Of a stretch of DNA of 64,000 nt, positions 16,088 to 25,116 are shown piece after piece; within the stretch, counting starts at the first letter, position 1; every line of letters begins with the position of its first letter. Source of the DNA: Mesorhizobium sp. Pch-S. GTDB taxonomy: Bacteria > Pseudomonadota > Alphaproteobacteria > Rhizobiales > Rhizobiaceae. The stretch is from the NCBI RefSeq assembly GCF_004136315.1, contig NZ_CP029562.1, positions 4,177,501 to 4,241,500 of the forward strand, in the 5' to 3' direction. Both the position numbers and the translations under genes were made by a program. A model generated the notes under the pieces. That model did not search any database and was not told the origin of the DNA. It saw only the letters and a list, made by a program, of their open reading frames with translations.

Positions 16088-18277
16088 CTAGGCAGCCTTT
16101 TCCTTTGCCTTGCGCGGCAGATGCGCGACGACATTCTCGATCATGCGCATGCCGGCGTTGTGACCGAGGGTCATGATCGATTCGGGATGGAATTGCACGG
16201 CTGCAATCGGCTCCTTCTTGTGTTCGAAGGCCATGATGACGCCATCCTCGGTCTCCGCCGTGACGATGAAATCATCGGGCAGGCGAACCGGGTCGGCAAA
16301 GATGGAATGATAGCGGCCGACCGTCACTTCCTTGGGCAGCCCGGAGAAGACGACGCCGGGTTTCGAGACGCGGATGCGCGATGGCTTACCGTGCATGGGG
16401 ATGGCGAGCTGCCGCAGCTCGCCGCCATAAGCTTCGGCCAGCGCCTGCAGGCCGAGACAGACGCCGAAGATCGGCAGTTCGCGTTTCCGCGCTTTCTTGA
16501 TGGTGGCGGCGCAGTCGAAATCCTTTGGTGTGCCGGGGCCGGGCGAGAGCACGACGAGATCCGGCTTGAAGCTGTCGAACACTTCTTCCGGCACCGGCGT
16601 GCGCACGGTGGACACATCGGCGCCGGTCTGGCGGAAGTAGTTCGCCAGCGTGTGGACGAAACTGTCCTCGTGGTCGACGAGCAGGATACGGACACCTTCG
16701 CCGACGCGGGCGGTGGCGCGTTCGACACCGGCGGAATTGCCGGCCTTGGCGTCGCGGATGGCGGAGAGCATGGCGGAGGCCTTCAGTTCGGTTTCTGCTT
16801 CTTCTTCCTCGGGGATGGAATCGAACAGCAGCGTGGCGCCGGCTCGCACTTCGGCGATGCCGTCCTTGATGCGGATGGTGCGCAGCGTCAAGCCGGTGTT
16901 CATGTCGCCGTTGAAATGCACCATGCCGATGGCACCGCCATACCATGCGCGGGGGCTCTTCTCATTCTGCTCGATGAACCGCATGGCCCAGAGTTTCGGG
17001 GCACCGGTGACGGTCACCGCCCAGGCGTGGGACAGGAAGGCGTCGAAAGCGTCCATGCCCTCACGCAGGCGGCCTTCGATGTGGTCGACCGTGTGGATCA
17101 GGCGCGAATACATCTCGATCTGACGACGGCCGATGACACGCACCGAGCCGGGCTCGCAGACCCTGGACTTGTCGTTGCGGTCGACATCCGAGCACATGGT
17201 GAGCTCGGACTCGTCCTTCTTGGAGTTGAGCAGCTTGAGGATCTGCTCCGAGTCCGAAATGGCGTCGTCGCCGCGCTTGATGGTGCCGGAAATCGGGCAG
17301 GTCTCGACGCGGCGGCCATTGACGCGCACGAACATCTCCGGCGATGCACCGATCAGATACTCGCCTTCGCCGAGATTGATGAAGAAGGAATAGGGCGAAG
17401 GGTTGATGGTCTTGAGGCGGCGCGAGATTTCCGAAGGAGCCGTTTCGCAGCGCTCGTAGAACATCTGGCCAGGCACGACCTCGAACAGATCACCGCGCTT
17501 GAAGCTGTCCATCGCCCGACGCACCAGCTTGGCATATTCGCCGGGCTCATGATCGCCGCGCGGCGGGATGCGGTCGGCCGGTCTGAAGGGTTCGGCCACC
17601 GGCTCGCGCGGCAGGCCCTCGGTCGAAAAGCCGTTGCCGGCATAGTCGTAGCGGTCGGTCCAGGCCTTGGCGGAATAGTGGTCGACGACCAGGATCTCGT
17701 CGGGCAGGAACAGTACGAGGTCGCGCTGGCTTTCCTTGCGCTCGAGCTTCAACTCGACGGGGTCGAACTGGAAGGCAAGGTCGTAGCCGAAGGCGCCATA
17801 GAGGCCGAGATTGCTGTCTTCGGGGCTCTTGAACAGGCCGGTGATGGCGCGCAGCACGGTGAAGACCGAAGGCATCCGGCTGCGCTCTTCTTCGGTGAAG
17901 ACCCGGCCGGGTTTCGCAATCTCCAGCCTGGTCAGCGCCCTGGTGCTCTCGCTGACGGTGATTTCCGCAAGACCGGCCAAAACGCTGTTGATCGTGGGCA
18001 GCAGTACTTCGCCACGCGCGTTCAGCGCTTCGATCTTCATCGCGCGGCCGCGCGATGAGATGACCAGCGGCGGATCGATGATGGCGGTGTCCCAGCGTGT
18101 GTAGCGGCCGGGATATTCGTAGTTGGACGAGAAGACCGCGCCGCGCCGCGCATTCAGGCCATCGAGATAGGATTCGATCGCGCCCTGATAGGGTGTGTCG
18201 TGCCGCTGTCGCGTGATCGCGATGCCGCCGGCGGTTACGAACCGCTCCGCGCCGTTTTCCAGGATTTCCACCGTCAT
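16088..18277 (-). CDS. trpE(G): Fused anthranilate synthase, TrpE and TrpG domains
   Basis: A 729-residue fusion that makes anthranilate from chorismate and glutamine, the first step of tryptophan synthesis. Roughly residues 1-510 are the chorismate-binding component ([39 protein letters not shown]). The C-terminal 200 are a class I glutamine amidotransferase with nucleophile Cys in [15 protein letters not shown] and the HPES triad part. This fusion is typical of Rhizobiales. ATG at 18277 is chosen because AGGGAG lies about seven bases upstream; the in-frame ATG at 18283 is too close to it. A Trp leader peptide and terminator-like hairpin precede it, so attenuation is expected. The broken CDF gene follows on the same strand. 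Confidence 0.97.
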   Translation of the reverse strand: MTVEILENGAERFVTAGGIAITRQRHDTPYQGAIESYLDGLNARRGAVFSSNYEYPGRYTRWDTAIIDPPLVISSRGRAMKIEALNARGEVLLPTINSVLAGLAEITVSESTRALTRLEIAKPGRVFTEEERSRMPSVFTVLRAITGLFKSPEDSNLGLYGAFGYDLAFQFDPVELKLERKESQRDLVLFLPDEILVVDHYSAKAWTDRYDYAGNGFSTEGLPREPVAEPFRPADRIPPRGDHEPGEYAKLVRRAMDSFKRGDLFEVVPGQMFYERCETAPSEISRRLKTINPSPYSFFINLGEGEYLIGASPEMFVRVNGRRVETCPISGTIKRGDDAISDSEQILKLLNSKKDESELTMCSDVDRNDKSRVCEPGSVRVIGRRQIEMYSRLIHTVDHIEGRLREGMDAFDAFLSHAWAVTVTGAPKLWAMRFIEQNEKSPRAWYGGAIGMVHFNGDMNTGLTLRTIRIKDGIAEVRAGATLLFDSIPEEEEAETELKASAMLSAIRDAKAGNSAGVERATARVGEGVRILLVDHEDSFVHTLANYFRQTGADVSTVRTPVPEEVFDSFKPDLVVLSPGPGTPKDFDCAATIKKARKRELPIFGVCLGLQALAEAYGGELRQLAIPMHGKPSRIRVSKPGVVFSGLPKEVTVGRYHSIFADPVRLPDDFIVTAETEDGVIMAFEHKKEPIAAVQFHPESIMTLGHNAGMRMIENVVAHLPRKAKEKAA

Positions 18278-18323
18278 TGCCATCTCCCTGTTCCGCCGCG
18301 GCGAGGTCTGGAGGCATTTCTGG

Positions 18324-18357
18324 AAAACGAAAAGGCCGCCGGACTTCTCCTGCGGCC
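18324..18357 (-). terminator. trp attenuator terminator
   Basis: On the minus strand a GGCCGC / GCGGCC stem (18352-18357 with 18334-18339) closes an 11-12-base loop and is followed by CTTTTCGTTTTC, a T-rich run. It lies between trpL and trpE(G), as in the known Sinorhizobium trpE(G) attenuator. The antiterminator pairing partner was not modelled. Confidence 0.8.
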
Positions 18358-18398
18358 ATTCTGGTCTTTCACGCACACGCGTTTTCGACAGGCCGCTG

Positions 18399-18443
18399 CT
18401 AGCTGGCCCACCACCAAATGGTCTTGATCGAAAGCATGTTCAT
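18399..18443 (-). CDS. trpL: Tryptophan leader peptide
   Basis: A 14-residue reading frame, [14 protein letters not shown], with three consecutive tryptophan codons (TGG x3) two codons before the end. AAGGA lies seven bases upstream of the ATG. The terminator hairpin begins about 40 bases downstream and trpE(G) 120 bases downstream. Stalling at the Trp codons should favour read-through into trpE(G). In Sinorhizobium meliloti the equivalent peptide and its attenuated RNA (peTrpL, rnTrpL) also act in trans on other mRNAs; whether that holds here is inference. Confidence 0.92.
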   Translation of the reverse strand: MNMLSIKTIWWWAS

Positions 18444-18500
18444 GGCGAATTCCTTAGCGGCGAATGGGGGCTCATGCAACCGGATTTGCGTGGAGGGTGT

Positions 18501-19451
18501 TCACGCCGAGTGAACGAACTCCTCGTTGAAGATGGACGAAGCCTCAAGGTTGCGCGCCAGAAGCGCGCTGCGTGCCGCGTTGACCATTCCGGGCGGTCCG
18601 CACAGATAGGCCTCGGTTCCGCTGTCGAGCGGGATGGTGCGGACCGCATCCAGCGCCGCGATCGGATTGCCGACGAAGCCTTCCCACGCATCCGTGGCCT
18701 TGTCGGCAGCCAGCGCTACTTCCAAAGGCAGCGTTTCGGCGAGCTTGCGCAGGGTTTCGAGCGCATAGGCATCTTCGGCGTCGGCGAAACCGGCGATCAC
18801 GGCCAGCGGCGGTGTGGTGGCGGGGTCGATGCTTGACAGCATCGAGACGATCGGTGCCAGGCCGGTACCGCCGGCGACAAACAGCTTCGGCCGTGCGGTC
18901 GCGCGCAGGTAGAAGACGCCGAACGGGCCGCGCACCGTGAAGGCATCCTCGGGCCTGGCCCTCTCGTTGAGATAGGTGGACATGGCGCCGCCGGGCAGGT
19001 CTCGCACATGCAGCACCTGTTCCTTGCCCGAGGGCGGGTTCGCCATCGAAAAGCGGCGCGGGCTGGCCATGCCGGGAAAAATCACCTCGACATACTGGCC
19101 GGGCAGGAAGGGCAAGGGGAACTGGAGCCGGTAGCGGATTTCCCAGACCGAGCGCGATGCCCGTGAAAACGTGTTGATCCTGGCGCGGCGCAGGGAAGGG
19201 GGCGTCACGTCGGTGCGCTGGTAGGGCAGGGTCAAGGCCATGCCGGGTTGCGCCGGGGTGATGCACAGAAGCACTTCGCCGCCATTGGCGTCGCGCGCCA
19301 TGCAGGTTCGGCATGTGCCTTCGCGGCAATTGCTGGCCAGCACGTTGCCGGCCTTCTCGGCCGAAACGAGGATGGACTGGCCGTCGACCGGCGCGAAATG
19401 CATCACCTCGCCATCGGAAAAGGTGAGGTGGATGTGATCCTGGTTTTCCAT
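18501..19451 (-). CDS. Ferredoxin-NAD(P)H reductase with N-terminal [2Fe-2S] domain
   Basis: A 316-residue electron-transfer protein. An N-terminal plant-type [2Fe-2S] domain has cysteines at about 42, 47, 50 and 63. It is followed by an FAD domain (RRFSMANPP, the FAD-binding RxxS pattern) and an NAD(P) domain (VAGGTGLAPI, YLCGPPGM). Such reductases usually pass electrons to an oxygenase. The gap between the third and fourth cysteine is only 12 residues, where about 29 is usual, so a loop appears shortened; cluster binding needs testing. Its ATG overlaps the stop of the flavin-protein gene (TGATG). It is the last gene of the seven-gene operon from 24973. No oxygenase gene is nearby. Confidence 0.87.
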   Translation of the reverse strand: MENQDHIHLTFSDGEVMHFAPVDGQSILVSAEKAGNVLASNCREGTCRTCMARDANGGEVLLCITPAQPGMALTLPYQRTDVTPPSLRRARINTFSRASRSVWEIRYRLQFPLPFLPGQYVEVIFPGMASPRRFSMANPPSGKEQVLHVRDLPGGAMSTYLNERARPEDAFTVRGPFGVFYLRATARPKLFVAGGTGLAPIVSMLSSIDPATTPPLAVIAGFADAEDAYALETLRKLAETLPLEVALAADKATDAWEGFVGNPIAALDAVRTIPLDSGTEAYLCGPPGMVNAARSALLARNLEASSIFNEEFVHSA

Positions 19452-20002
19452 CAGAAATCGTCGGACACGTAGCCGGTTGAAAGGCCGTCGATGCTGACGA
19501 CGTTGTTGGCGAGACGATAGGCTTCGATCTGGTCCTCGCTCTGGCCTCCGGCCCATCTCACCAGCTCGTCGCGCTCCTGCATGTCGCTGACGACAGGAAT
19601 GCTCCAGCCGCAGGAGGTCGCCACGCTCTCGACATGGAGCCGGAAGAGCTGGCGCACGCCGGGAAGGTCAGGATAGGGCGCACGCAGGGTTGGCCATTCC
19701 GGATGGTCCGGCCGGATCAGGTCGGCCTTGCCATAGAGGCGCAGGGTCATGGCCTTGCCGGAAAAGGCGCAGAACATCATCGTCATGCGTCCGTTCTCGG
19801 TGACGTGGGCGGCGGTCTCGTTACCCGAACCGGTCAGGTCGAGATAGGTCACGGTTCGCTCATCCAGCACCCGCAGCGTGTCGAGCCCTTTAGGTGACAG
19901 ATTCACGCGGCCGTCCTGCGGCGCGGTCGCAACGAAGAACAGCTTCTGCGCTTCGATGAAGGCCCGCATGTCATCGGGGATGGTACGCCAACCCAGTCCC
20001 AT
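19451..20002 (-). CDS. Pyridoxamine 5'-phosphate oxidase-like FMN-binding protein
   Basis: A 183-residue split-barrel flavin protein. The N-terminal FFVATAPQDGRVNLSPKG and YLDLTGSGNETAAHV segments form the flavin-binding face of the PNPOx-like family. It is too different from true PdxH to call vitamin B6 oxidase, and many such proteins are flavin reductases or F420/FMN oxidoreductases. GAGGAGAG precedes the ATG. It sits between the aminotransferase (10-base gap) and the ferredoxin reductase (overlapping), which suggests a joint redox role with the latter. Confidence 0.82.
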   Translation of the reverse strand: MGLGWRTIPDDMRAFIEAQKLFFVATAPQDGRVNLSPKGLDTLRVLDERTVTYLDLTGSGNETAAHVTENGRMTMMFCAFSGKAMTLRLYGKADLIRPDHPEWPTLRAPYPDLPGVRQLFRLHVESVATSCGWSIPVVSDMQERDELVRWAGGQSEDQIEAYRLANNVVSIDGLSTGYVSDDF

Positions 20003-20012
20003 GGCTCTCTCC

Positions 20013-21329
20013 TCACCACATCATGAAGGAAGCGACGTCGGCATCGGCGACCTTGCCGGCGATGACGTCGGTGATTGCCTGGTCGACGATGGCAACGCCT
20101 TCGGCGGCTTCGTCCTCCGTCAGCGTCAGCGGCGGCATGAATTCCAATACGTTGGCCTTCAGGCCGACATAGGTCAGGGCCGCGCCCAATTCGTAGCAGC
20201 GATAGATGATCTTGGCCGTGGTGGTCGCATGCACCGGTTCGCGTGAGTCGCGATCGACGACAAGGTCGACACCGACGGCGAGGCCGCGACCGCGGACTTC
20301 GCCGATGATCTCGTGCCGGTCGGCCAGCGCGCGCAGGCCGTCGGCGAAGATCTTGCCGACGCGGCCGGAGCGTTCCACCAGTTGCTCGTCCTCGATCGCC
20401 TTGAGCACCGCGCCGCCAGCTGCCGTCGCAACCGGGTTGCCGGCGGTGGTCAGCAGGGCGAAAGCCGGCGCGTGATCCATGATCTCTTTCGGTCCGATCA
20501 CCGCCGACAATGGCAGGCCGCCACCCAGCGCCTTGCCGAACACCACCATGTCGGGTGTCAGGCCCTCGTGCTCGAAGCAATGCAGGAGGCCGCTGCGAGC
20601 CAGGCCGACCTTGACCTCGTCGACGACGATCCTGATGCCATGCCGGCGGCAGCGCTCCTGCAGTGCCTTCAGGAAGCCGGGCGGTGGCACGATCAGGCCG
20701 CCGTCGGACATCAGCGGCTCGATGAAGACGGCGGCGACCTGTTCGGGCGGGCAGGTGGTCTCGAACTGGTAGTCGAGCATGGCCAGTACGGCTTCGGCGC
20801 TGAAGCGTGGCCGGTAAGGGTCGGGATAGGGCAGCAGCAACACGCCGGGCCTCGGCAGCGTGTGGGTCATGGCGGTGTGGCCGCTGATGCCCATCGAGCC
20901 CGAGAGATTGCCGTGGTAGGAGCCGATGAAGGAGATGAAGCGCGGCCTGCCGGTGGCGGCTGCCAGGACGCGCAACGCGCAGTCGTTGGCATCGGATCCG
21001 GAGTGGCCGAACCAGACCCGGCGCTCGCCGTCCCCCGGCGTGATCGCCAGCAGCTTCTCGGCCAGGGAGACGGCCGGTTCATTCGGATAGAGCAGCAGGC
21101 TGGCGCCCGCCATGTTGCGAATGGATTTCTCCACCGCCTCGACGATGGCGGGATGACCATAGCCAAGCAGCGCTGGGCCAGCTGAGCCCGACAGGTCGAG
21201 CACTTCGCGGCCACCTTCCTCGATCAGCCGGTTGCCACGGCCGCCGATGAGCGAAAGCGGCGAGAAACGCAGCCGCCCGATTTCCGCAATTGCCCGTGCA
21301 TCGCGCTCGCGCAGGCCGAGGTTGCTCAT
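20013..21329 (-). CDS. Class III aminotransferase
   Basis: A 438-residue PLP-dependent omega-amino-acid transaminase fold. Visible are the cofactor-phosphate loop GHSGSDAND, the aspartate in IRIVVDEVKVGLARSG that contacts the pyridine nitrogen, and the Schiff-base lysine in VVFGKALGGGLP. The family includes GABA, ornithine and diaminobutyrate transaminases, and the exact substrate is not clear. AGGAGG precedes ATG 21329, which overlaps the stop of the upstream amidohydrolase by four bases (ATGA). In context it may remove the terminal amine of an amino-acid-like intermediate, comparable to PuuE in putrescine use. Confidence 0.9.
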   Translation of the reverse strand: MSNLGLRERDARAIAEIGRLRFSPLSLIGGRGNRLIEEGGREVLDLSGSAGPALLGYGHPAIVEAVEKSIRNMAGASLLLYPNEPAVSLAEKLLAITPGDGERRVWFGHSGSDANDCALRVLAAATGRPRFISFIGSYHGNLSGSMGISGHTAMTHTLPRPGVLLLPYPDPYRPRFSAEAVLAMLDYQFETTCPPEQVAAVFIEPLMSDGGLIVPPPGFLKALQERCRRHGIRIVVDEVKVGLARSGLLHCFEHEGLTPDMVVFGKALGGGLPLSAVIGPKEIMDHAPAFALLTTAGNPVATAAGGAVLKAIEDEQLVERSGRVGKIFADGLRALADRHEIIGEVRGRGLAVGVDLVVDRDSREPVHATTTAKIIYRCYELGAALTYVGLKANVLEFMPPLTLTEDEAAEGVAIVDQAITDVIAGKVADADVASFMMW

Positions 21330-22090
21330 CCCAGAGCCTCCTGGACGTGCGCAAGTGCTGCAGCCATTCTTGCGGCCCATTCCTCGATGCCGGCCTTGTC
21401 GGAGAGCAGATCCTGGCGGATCTCGACCAGTGCCGCCTCGATGCCACGCCGATCGCCATGGATCGGAACGGCGTAGTCGGCATCCTCGCTGATCACGTAT
21501 GGAACATTGGGCGCGACGTTGAGCGATGGGTCGACACGCAGGCCGTCGAGAATAGCCTCACCCAGATGGGCTGCGCGGTCGTAAAGCACGCCGGCGTGCC
21601 ATGGGCGTCTCTCCCCCAGGAAAACCGGGGTAAAGGAATGGATCGTCACGATGCGCGTCGGCCACCCGGCGGCCTGGCGGCTATCGAGATGGCGTGCGAC
21701 CAGGTCGTGAAACGGCTTGAACATGACGGCTGCGCGCCGTTCCCGCTCGACGTCGTCTACACCGGCATTGCCGGGAATGTCGGTGTCCTCGGAGCGCACC
21801 GGGATGCTGCCTTCCGAACCGAGCGGCCGGTTGAGGTCGATCAGCAGACGCGAATAGTTGCTGAGGAAGGCAGGAGCGTCGAGCCGTTCCGAGAGACGGC
21901 GCGTCACCTCCGCCGCGCCGATGTCCCACGCGATGTGGCGCTGCAGATGCGGCGCGTCCAGGCCCAGGCCGTGGTAGCGGGCTGGCATATGGTTGGACGC
22001 GTGCTCGCACAGAAGCACGATGCCGGAGCGGCCGTCCGCGTTGAGCACCTCGACGGCCTGTGGCCAGTCGTGTTCGGGTTCGGCATCCAT
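21326..22090 (-). CDS. N-formylglutamate amidohydrolase-like protein
   Basis: A 254-residue protein of the N-formylglutamate amidohydrolase family, with the LLCEHASNH segment near residue 27, NYSRLLIDLNRP and TIHSFTPVF. Family members hydrolyse N-formyl-L-glutamate (HutG) or related N-acyl amino acids. The usual histidine genes are not nearby, so a different N-acyl or gamma-glutamyl product of the adjacent glutamine-synthetase-like ligase is a plausible substrate. It begins two bases after the ligase stop and overlaps the aminotransferase start. Confidence 0.88.
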   Translation of the reverse strand: MDAEPEHDWPQAVEVLNADGRSGIVLLCEHASNHMPARYHGLGLDAPHLQRHIAWDIGAAEVTRRLSERLDAPAFLSNYSRLLIDLNRPLGSEGSIPVRSEDTDIPGNAGVDDVERERRAAVMFKPFHDLVARHLDSRQAAGWPTRIVTIHSFTPVFLGERRPWHAGVLYDRAAHLGEAILDGLRVDPSLNVAPNVPYVISEDADYAVPIHGDRRGIEAALVEIRQDLLSDKAGIEEWAARMAAALAHVQEALG

Positions 22091-22092
22091 AA

Positions 22093-23415
22093 TCAGTAAA
22101 GCTTTCGGTACAGATCACACACGCCGACGGGGTCGAGACCGGCGAGACGCTCGGCTTCATGGCGTTTGACCCCGACAAAGGTCTCCACGAAGAGTGGTGA
22201 GAACCAGCCGGTGACTGTTTCGTCGGCGAGCAGGGCATCCAATGCTGCCGGAAGGTTTTCCGGCAACCGCTTCAGGCCAAGCTTCGCCTTTTCCGCCTCG
22301 GTCATCTGCTCCGGATCACCGGTCACCAGCGGTGGCGTGGCGAGGCCCGCCTTGATGCCTTCCAGCCCGGCGCGCACGATGGCGGCCATGGACAGATATG
22401 GATTGGCGGTCGCATCGGCGGCGCGATATTCGATGTTGTACTGGCGCGAGGGATCGCGTCCGCCAATCGTCACCGTCGGGCAGATGCGCAGCGAGGCTTC
22501 GCGGTCGCGGTCGGCCAGCCAGGTGTAGGACGAACTCCAGCTGTGCGGCTTCAGCCTGTAGAAAGAAGGCACGCTCGACGCCGTCAACGCGGTGATCGCC
22601 GGCAGGTGTTTCAGGACACCGGCGCAGAAGGCACCGGCAATATCCGACAGGCCGCCCGGCTTGCCGGCGTCATAGGTCACCGGCTTGCCGGCGGCGTCGG
22701 TGAAGCTGAAGTGGATATGCACGCCGTTGCCGACACCGTCCGGCACCGATTTCGGCGCGAAGGTCGCGTGCCAGCCATTGTTGCGGGCAAGTTCACGCGT
22801 GATCTCGCGGATCGCCACGGCGCGGTCGGCCGCAGTGAGTGCGTCGGCCGGGGCGTGCGTGACCTCGAATTGTTCATCACCGAATTCGGCGATGATGACC
22901 TCCGGTGCGACGCCGGCTTCCTCCAGTGCCGCCATCAGCGTCGGCGCGAACGGATCGGCCCGCCGCAGCGCGGCGAAAGACAGCGAATGGGCAGGGGCGA
23001 AATCGGCGCCTGAAATCTGGAATTCCTGCTCGAAGGCACCCGTGAGGCTGAGGCCGGTCACGGCCTTCAGCTCGGCGAGCGCATCGATCAGCATGGTGCG
23101 GGTGCAACCGAGCCACGGCGTGCCGTCGAGTTCGACGATGTTGCCGGCCACCATGTCGAACGGCGTGGCCGAGCCGGTCAGCGCTGTGCGGAAGCGCGCC
23201 TTGAGATCGGGAATGAGGCGCAGGTCGCCCGACGAGCCCCAGGGATTGGGGACGACAATGGAGTTGAATGGCGTCAGCGACAGATTGGCCTGCAGCCAGC
23301 CGACACCGGTGGCGGCGACCTTTTCCAGGCGGCTTTCGGCTACCGAGCGACCACGCGTGATCGCCGCGAGATCCGTCGTGACGACGGCGACGAGGGATTC
23401 GACAGGCGTCGTCAT
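22093..23415 (-). CDS. Glutamine synthetase-like gamma-glutamyl ligase
   Basis: A 440-residue protein of the glutamine synthetase superfamily. Features include the catalytic-domain HIHFSFTDAAGKP segment, the ATP/glutamate-site HSWSSSYTWLADRDREASLR and the NIEYRAADATANPY region. It is not the housekeeping GlnA. It resembles the PuuA/GlnA3 type that joins glutamate to amines such as polyamines, methylamine or ethanolamine. GGGGAAGG lies before ATG 23415, and the start overlaps the cysteine-hydrolase stop by four bases. A ligase of this kind next to an FAD amine oxidase and a transaminase recalls the gamma-glutamyl-putrescine route, but no PuuC or PuuD homologue is present. Confidence 0.88.
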   Translation of the reverse strand: MTTPVESLVAVVTTDLAAITRGRSVAESRLEKVAATGVGWLQANLSLTPFNSIVVPNPWGSSGDLRLIPDLKARFRTALTGSATPFDMVAGNIVELDGTPWLGCTRTMLIDALAELKAVTGLSLTGAFEQEFQISGADFAPAHSLSFAALRRADPFAPTLMAALEEAGVAPEVIIAEFGDEQFEVTHAPADALTAADRAVAIREITRELARNNGWHATFAPKSVPDGVGNGVHIHFSFTDAAGKPVTYDAGKPGGLSDIAGAFCAGVLKHLPAITALTASSVPSFYRLKPHSWSSSYTWLADRDREASLRICPTVTIGGRDPSRQYNIEYRAADATANPYLSMAAIVRAGLEGIKAGLATPPLVTGDPEQMTEAEKAKLGLKRLPENLPAALDALLADETVTGWFSPLFVETFVGVKRHEAERLAGLDPVGVCDLYRKLY

Positions 23416-24059
23416 GCGGCCTTCCCCATCGCTTCGATGCGAGCCACGGCGGTGTCGGTATCGGTGACCCAGCAATAGCCGCCGAATGCCTTGAGCGCGA
23501 TGTCATGGCGTTCCTGCGTGCGGGTGGCGCAGGCGTCGGACACGCAGGTGACGAGATAGCCACGATCGGCGGCATCGCGCACGGTCATGTCCACGCATTG
23601 GTCGGTGAGGACACCGACCACGATGAGGTAGCGGATGCCGAGGTTCTTCAGCAGGTAGTCGACATTGGTCGAGTTGAAGATGCCTGAAGAGGTCTTGGGC
23701 AGCATGATCTCGTCGCCAACAGGGGCGAGCGGCGCAATCGGCAGCCCTTCCGGCAGGCTCGGCGGGATATGGATGGGCGTGAGCTTGTGATCGAGCGAAC
23801 GGTCGCGGCCGTCCTCGGTCAGGCTCTGGATGATGGTGTGCAGCACCTCGACGCCGTTGGCACGCGCAGCTCTCAGCAGCCGCTCCTGGTTGGGGATCGT
23901 CTCGGTCGCCGTCTGGCGATAGAAGTAGTGATCCGGCCCAAGCTCCGGATGGTCGGGGTCGGCACCCGGCTCCAGCCATATCCGCTGCATGTCGACGAGC
24001 AGGAGCGCGGTTTCGCCGCGACGAAACGGTTCGTCGCGCCTGGGGAGGGATTGGGTCAT
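23412..24059 (-). CDS. Isochorismatase-like cysteine hydrolase (copy A)
   Basis: A 215-residue cysteine hydrolase with the complete triad pattern: Asp in LLLVDMQRIW, Lys in MLPKTSSGIF, Cys in VLTDQCVDMTVRDAADRGY. Relatives include nicotinamidase, N-carbamoylsarcosine amidase and ureidoacrylate hydrolase, all acting on amide or carbamoyl bonds. It has a paralogue at 39489-40133 sharing SLT-x-DGRDRSLD. The gene overlaps both neighbours by four bases and follows the RpiR regulator directly, so it is probably the first enzyme under that regulator. Substrate unknown. Confidence 0.88.
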   Translation of the reverse strand: MTQSLPRRDEPFRRGETALLLVDMQRIWLEPGADPDHPELGPDHYFYRQTATETIPNQERLLRAARANGVEVLHTIIQSLTEDGRDRSLDHKLTPIHIPPSLPEGLPIAPLAPVGDEIMLPKTSSGIFNSTNVDYLLKNLGIRYLIVVGVLTDQCVDMTVRDAADRGYLVTCVSDACATRTQERHDIALKAFGGYCWVTDTDTAVARIEAMGKAA

Positions 24060-24973
24060 TGCTTGCGGTCCTGCCTTGGTGATTTCGGTCCGGGGGTTGT
24101 CCTGGCGCCATCCTGCGACGGTTCGTCGAGGGTGACGGCATTGGCATGCCGCACTTCCTCCAGCCGCTCAATGCGGGCGCGGCCCTCGTCTCCCAGGGTC
24201 GAGAGGATATGGGCGGTGAGCGCTTCCATCTGAGCGATGGCTGGCGCCAGCGTATCATAGGGAGAGGCGACCTCGAGCGGGCTGACGATGGTCGTCTCCG
24301 CGAATTCCGCGACCGGCGACAACCACTGGTCGGTGAACAGCACGACGCGCACATCGCGCGCGGCTGCCTGACGGGCGAAGGAGACGACATCGAGCTGGTA
24401 GCGGCGATAGTCGAAAACGACGAGCACATCCTTGCGACCAAGGTCGGCGAGGATGTCCAGGGATTGGCTGGAAAGGACCCCGATGTCGCGAACGTTTGCC
24501 CGAAACTGCAGCAGGTATCCGGCGAACATGCCCGCCACGTGACGGCTGAAGCGCCCGCCGACCAGCACGATATCGCCCTTGGCTTCCATGATCAGGCGGG
24601 CGGTACGGTCATATGTGGTCAGCGGCGTGATGCTCGCTGCCTTTCCCATCGCCTCGTCCACGGAGGCCAGATAGGCTAGGATAGGGTTGTCTTCCGAACC
24701 GGATGGACGCTTGGCTTCCATCATCAGCAGCGGCGAATGCAGTCTCGCTTCGACTTCCGCCAGGAGCTTTGCCTGGAAGTCCGGATAGCCCTCGTAACCA
24801 AGCTTGACAGCCAGCCGTACCACGGTGGGATCGCTCACCCCGGCGCGGCGGGCGAGACTTGAAGCGCTGCCGAGGCCGGCGCCCGGATAGTCCGTGAGCA
24901 GCAGGCGCACGATCTTCTCCTCGGAAGGAGTAAGCGCCAGATCCTGCCGCATCAGAACATCGCGTATCGCCAT
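24056..24973 (-). CDS. RpiR/MurR-family transcriptional regulator (copy A)
   Basis: A 305-residue regulator. An N-terminal helix-turn-helix domain (about 10-75; SSLARRAGVSDPTVVRLAVKLGYEGYPDFQ) is followed by a SIS sugar-isomerase-type ligand domain (about 120-260; GDIVLVGGRFSRHVAG, VLVVFDYRRYQ). RpiR proteins usually sense a phosphorylated sugar or amino-sugar, but those near amino-acid genes may sense other anions. The C-terminal tail is Pro/Arg/Lys-rich. GGGGAGG precedes the ATG. It heads the seven-gene minus-strand operon and faces the FAD oxidase and ABC transporter operon, so it probably controls both from the 143-base gap. Confidence 0.9.
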   Translation of the reverse strand: MAIRDVLMRQDLALTPSEEKIVRLLLTDYPGAGLGSASSLARRAGVSDPTVVRLAVKLGYEGYPDFQAKLLAEVEARLHSPLLMMEAKRPSGSEDNPILAYLASVDEAMGKAASITPLTTYDRTARLIMEAKGDIVLVGGRFSRHVAGMFAGYLLQFRANVRDIGVLSSQSLDILADLGRKDVLVVFDYRRYQLDVVSFARQAAARDVRVVLFTDQWLSPVAEFAETTIVSPLEVASPYDTLAPAIAQMEALTAHILSTLGDEGRARIERLEEVRHANAVTLDEPSQDGARTTPGPKSPRQDRKQ

Positions 24974-25051
24974 CTGCCTCCCCTGGCTGCTCTTTTTATC
25001 GTTGCAGAGTTTATTACAGAAACAGAATTATCGGTCAACAATGAAGAAATA

Positions 25052-25080
25052 TTGACATAGCTCCCGATGTCGTCTTAGCT
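25052..25080 (+). promoter_or_regulatory. Candidate sigma70-type promoter for the FAD oxidase/ABC operon
   Basis: A perfect -35 box TTGACA (25052-25057) is followed after exactly 17 bases by TTAGCT (25075-25080), a weak -10. It lies in the A+T-rich gap between divergent RpiR and FAD oxidase genes. The A-rich stretch just upstream (GAAACAGAATT, GAAGAAATATT) is a plausible regulator site. Confidence 0.5.
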
Positions 25081-25116
25081 GGCCGTAAAGCAGCGACAGA
25101 CTGTGGGGAACGACGA

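Noticed and set aside
15839..18058. A 739-codon open frame on the plus strand opposite trpE(G)
   Set aside because: It lies entirely antisense to a certain gene. Its composition (rich in Asp, His, Gly, Arg, Val) is typical of a mirror frame in G+C-rich coding DNA, and it has no family motif or ribosome site.
24974..25051. Possible riboswitch in the A+T-rich rpiR gap
   Set aside because: No conserved aptamer pattern was found, and the space is small for a divergent region that must hold promoters and an operator.
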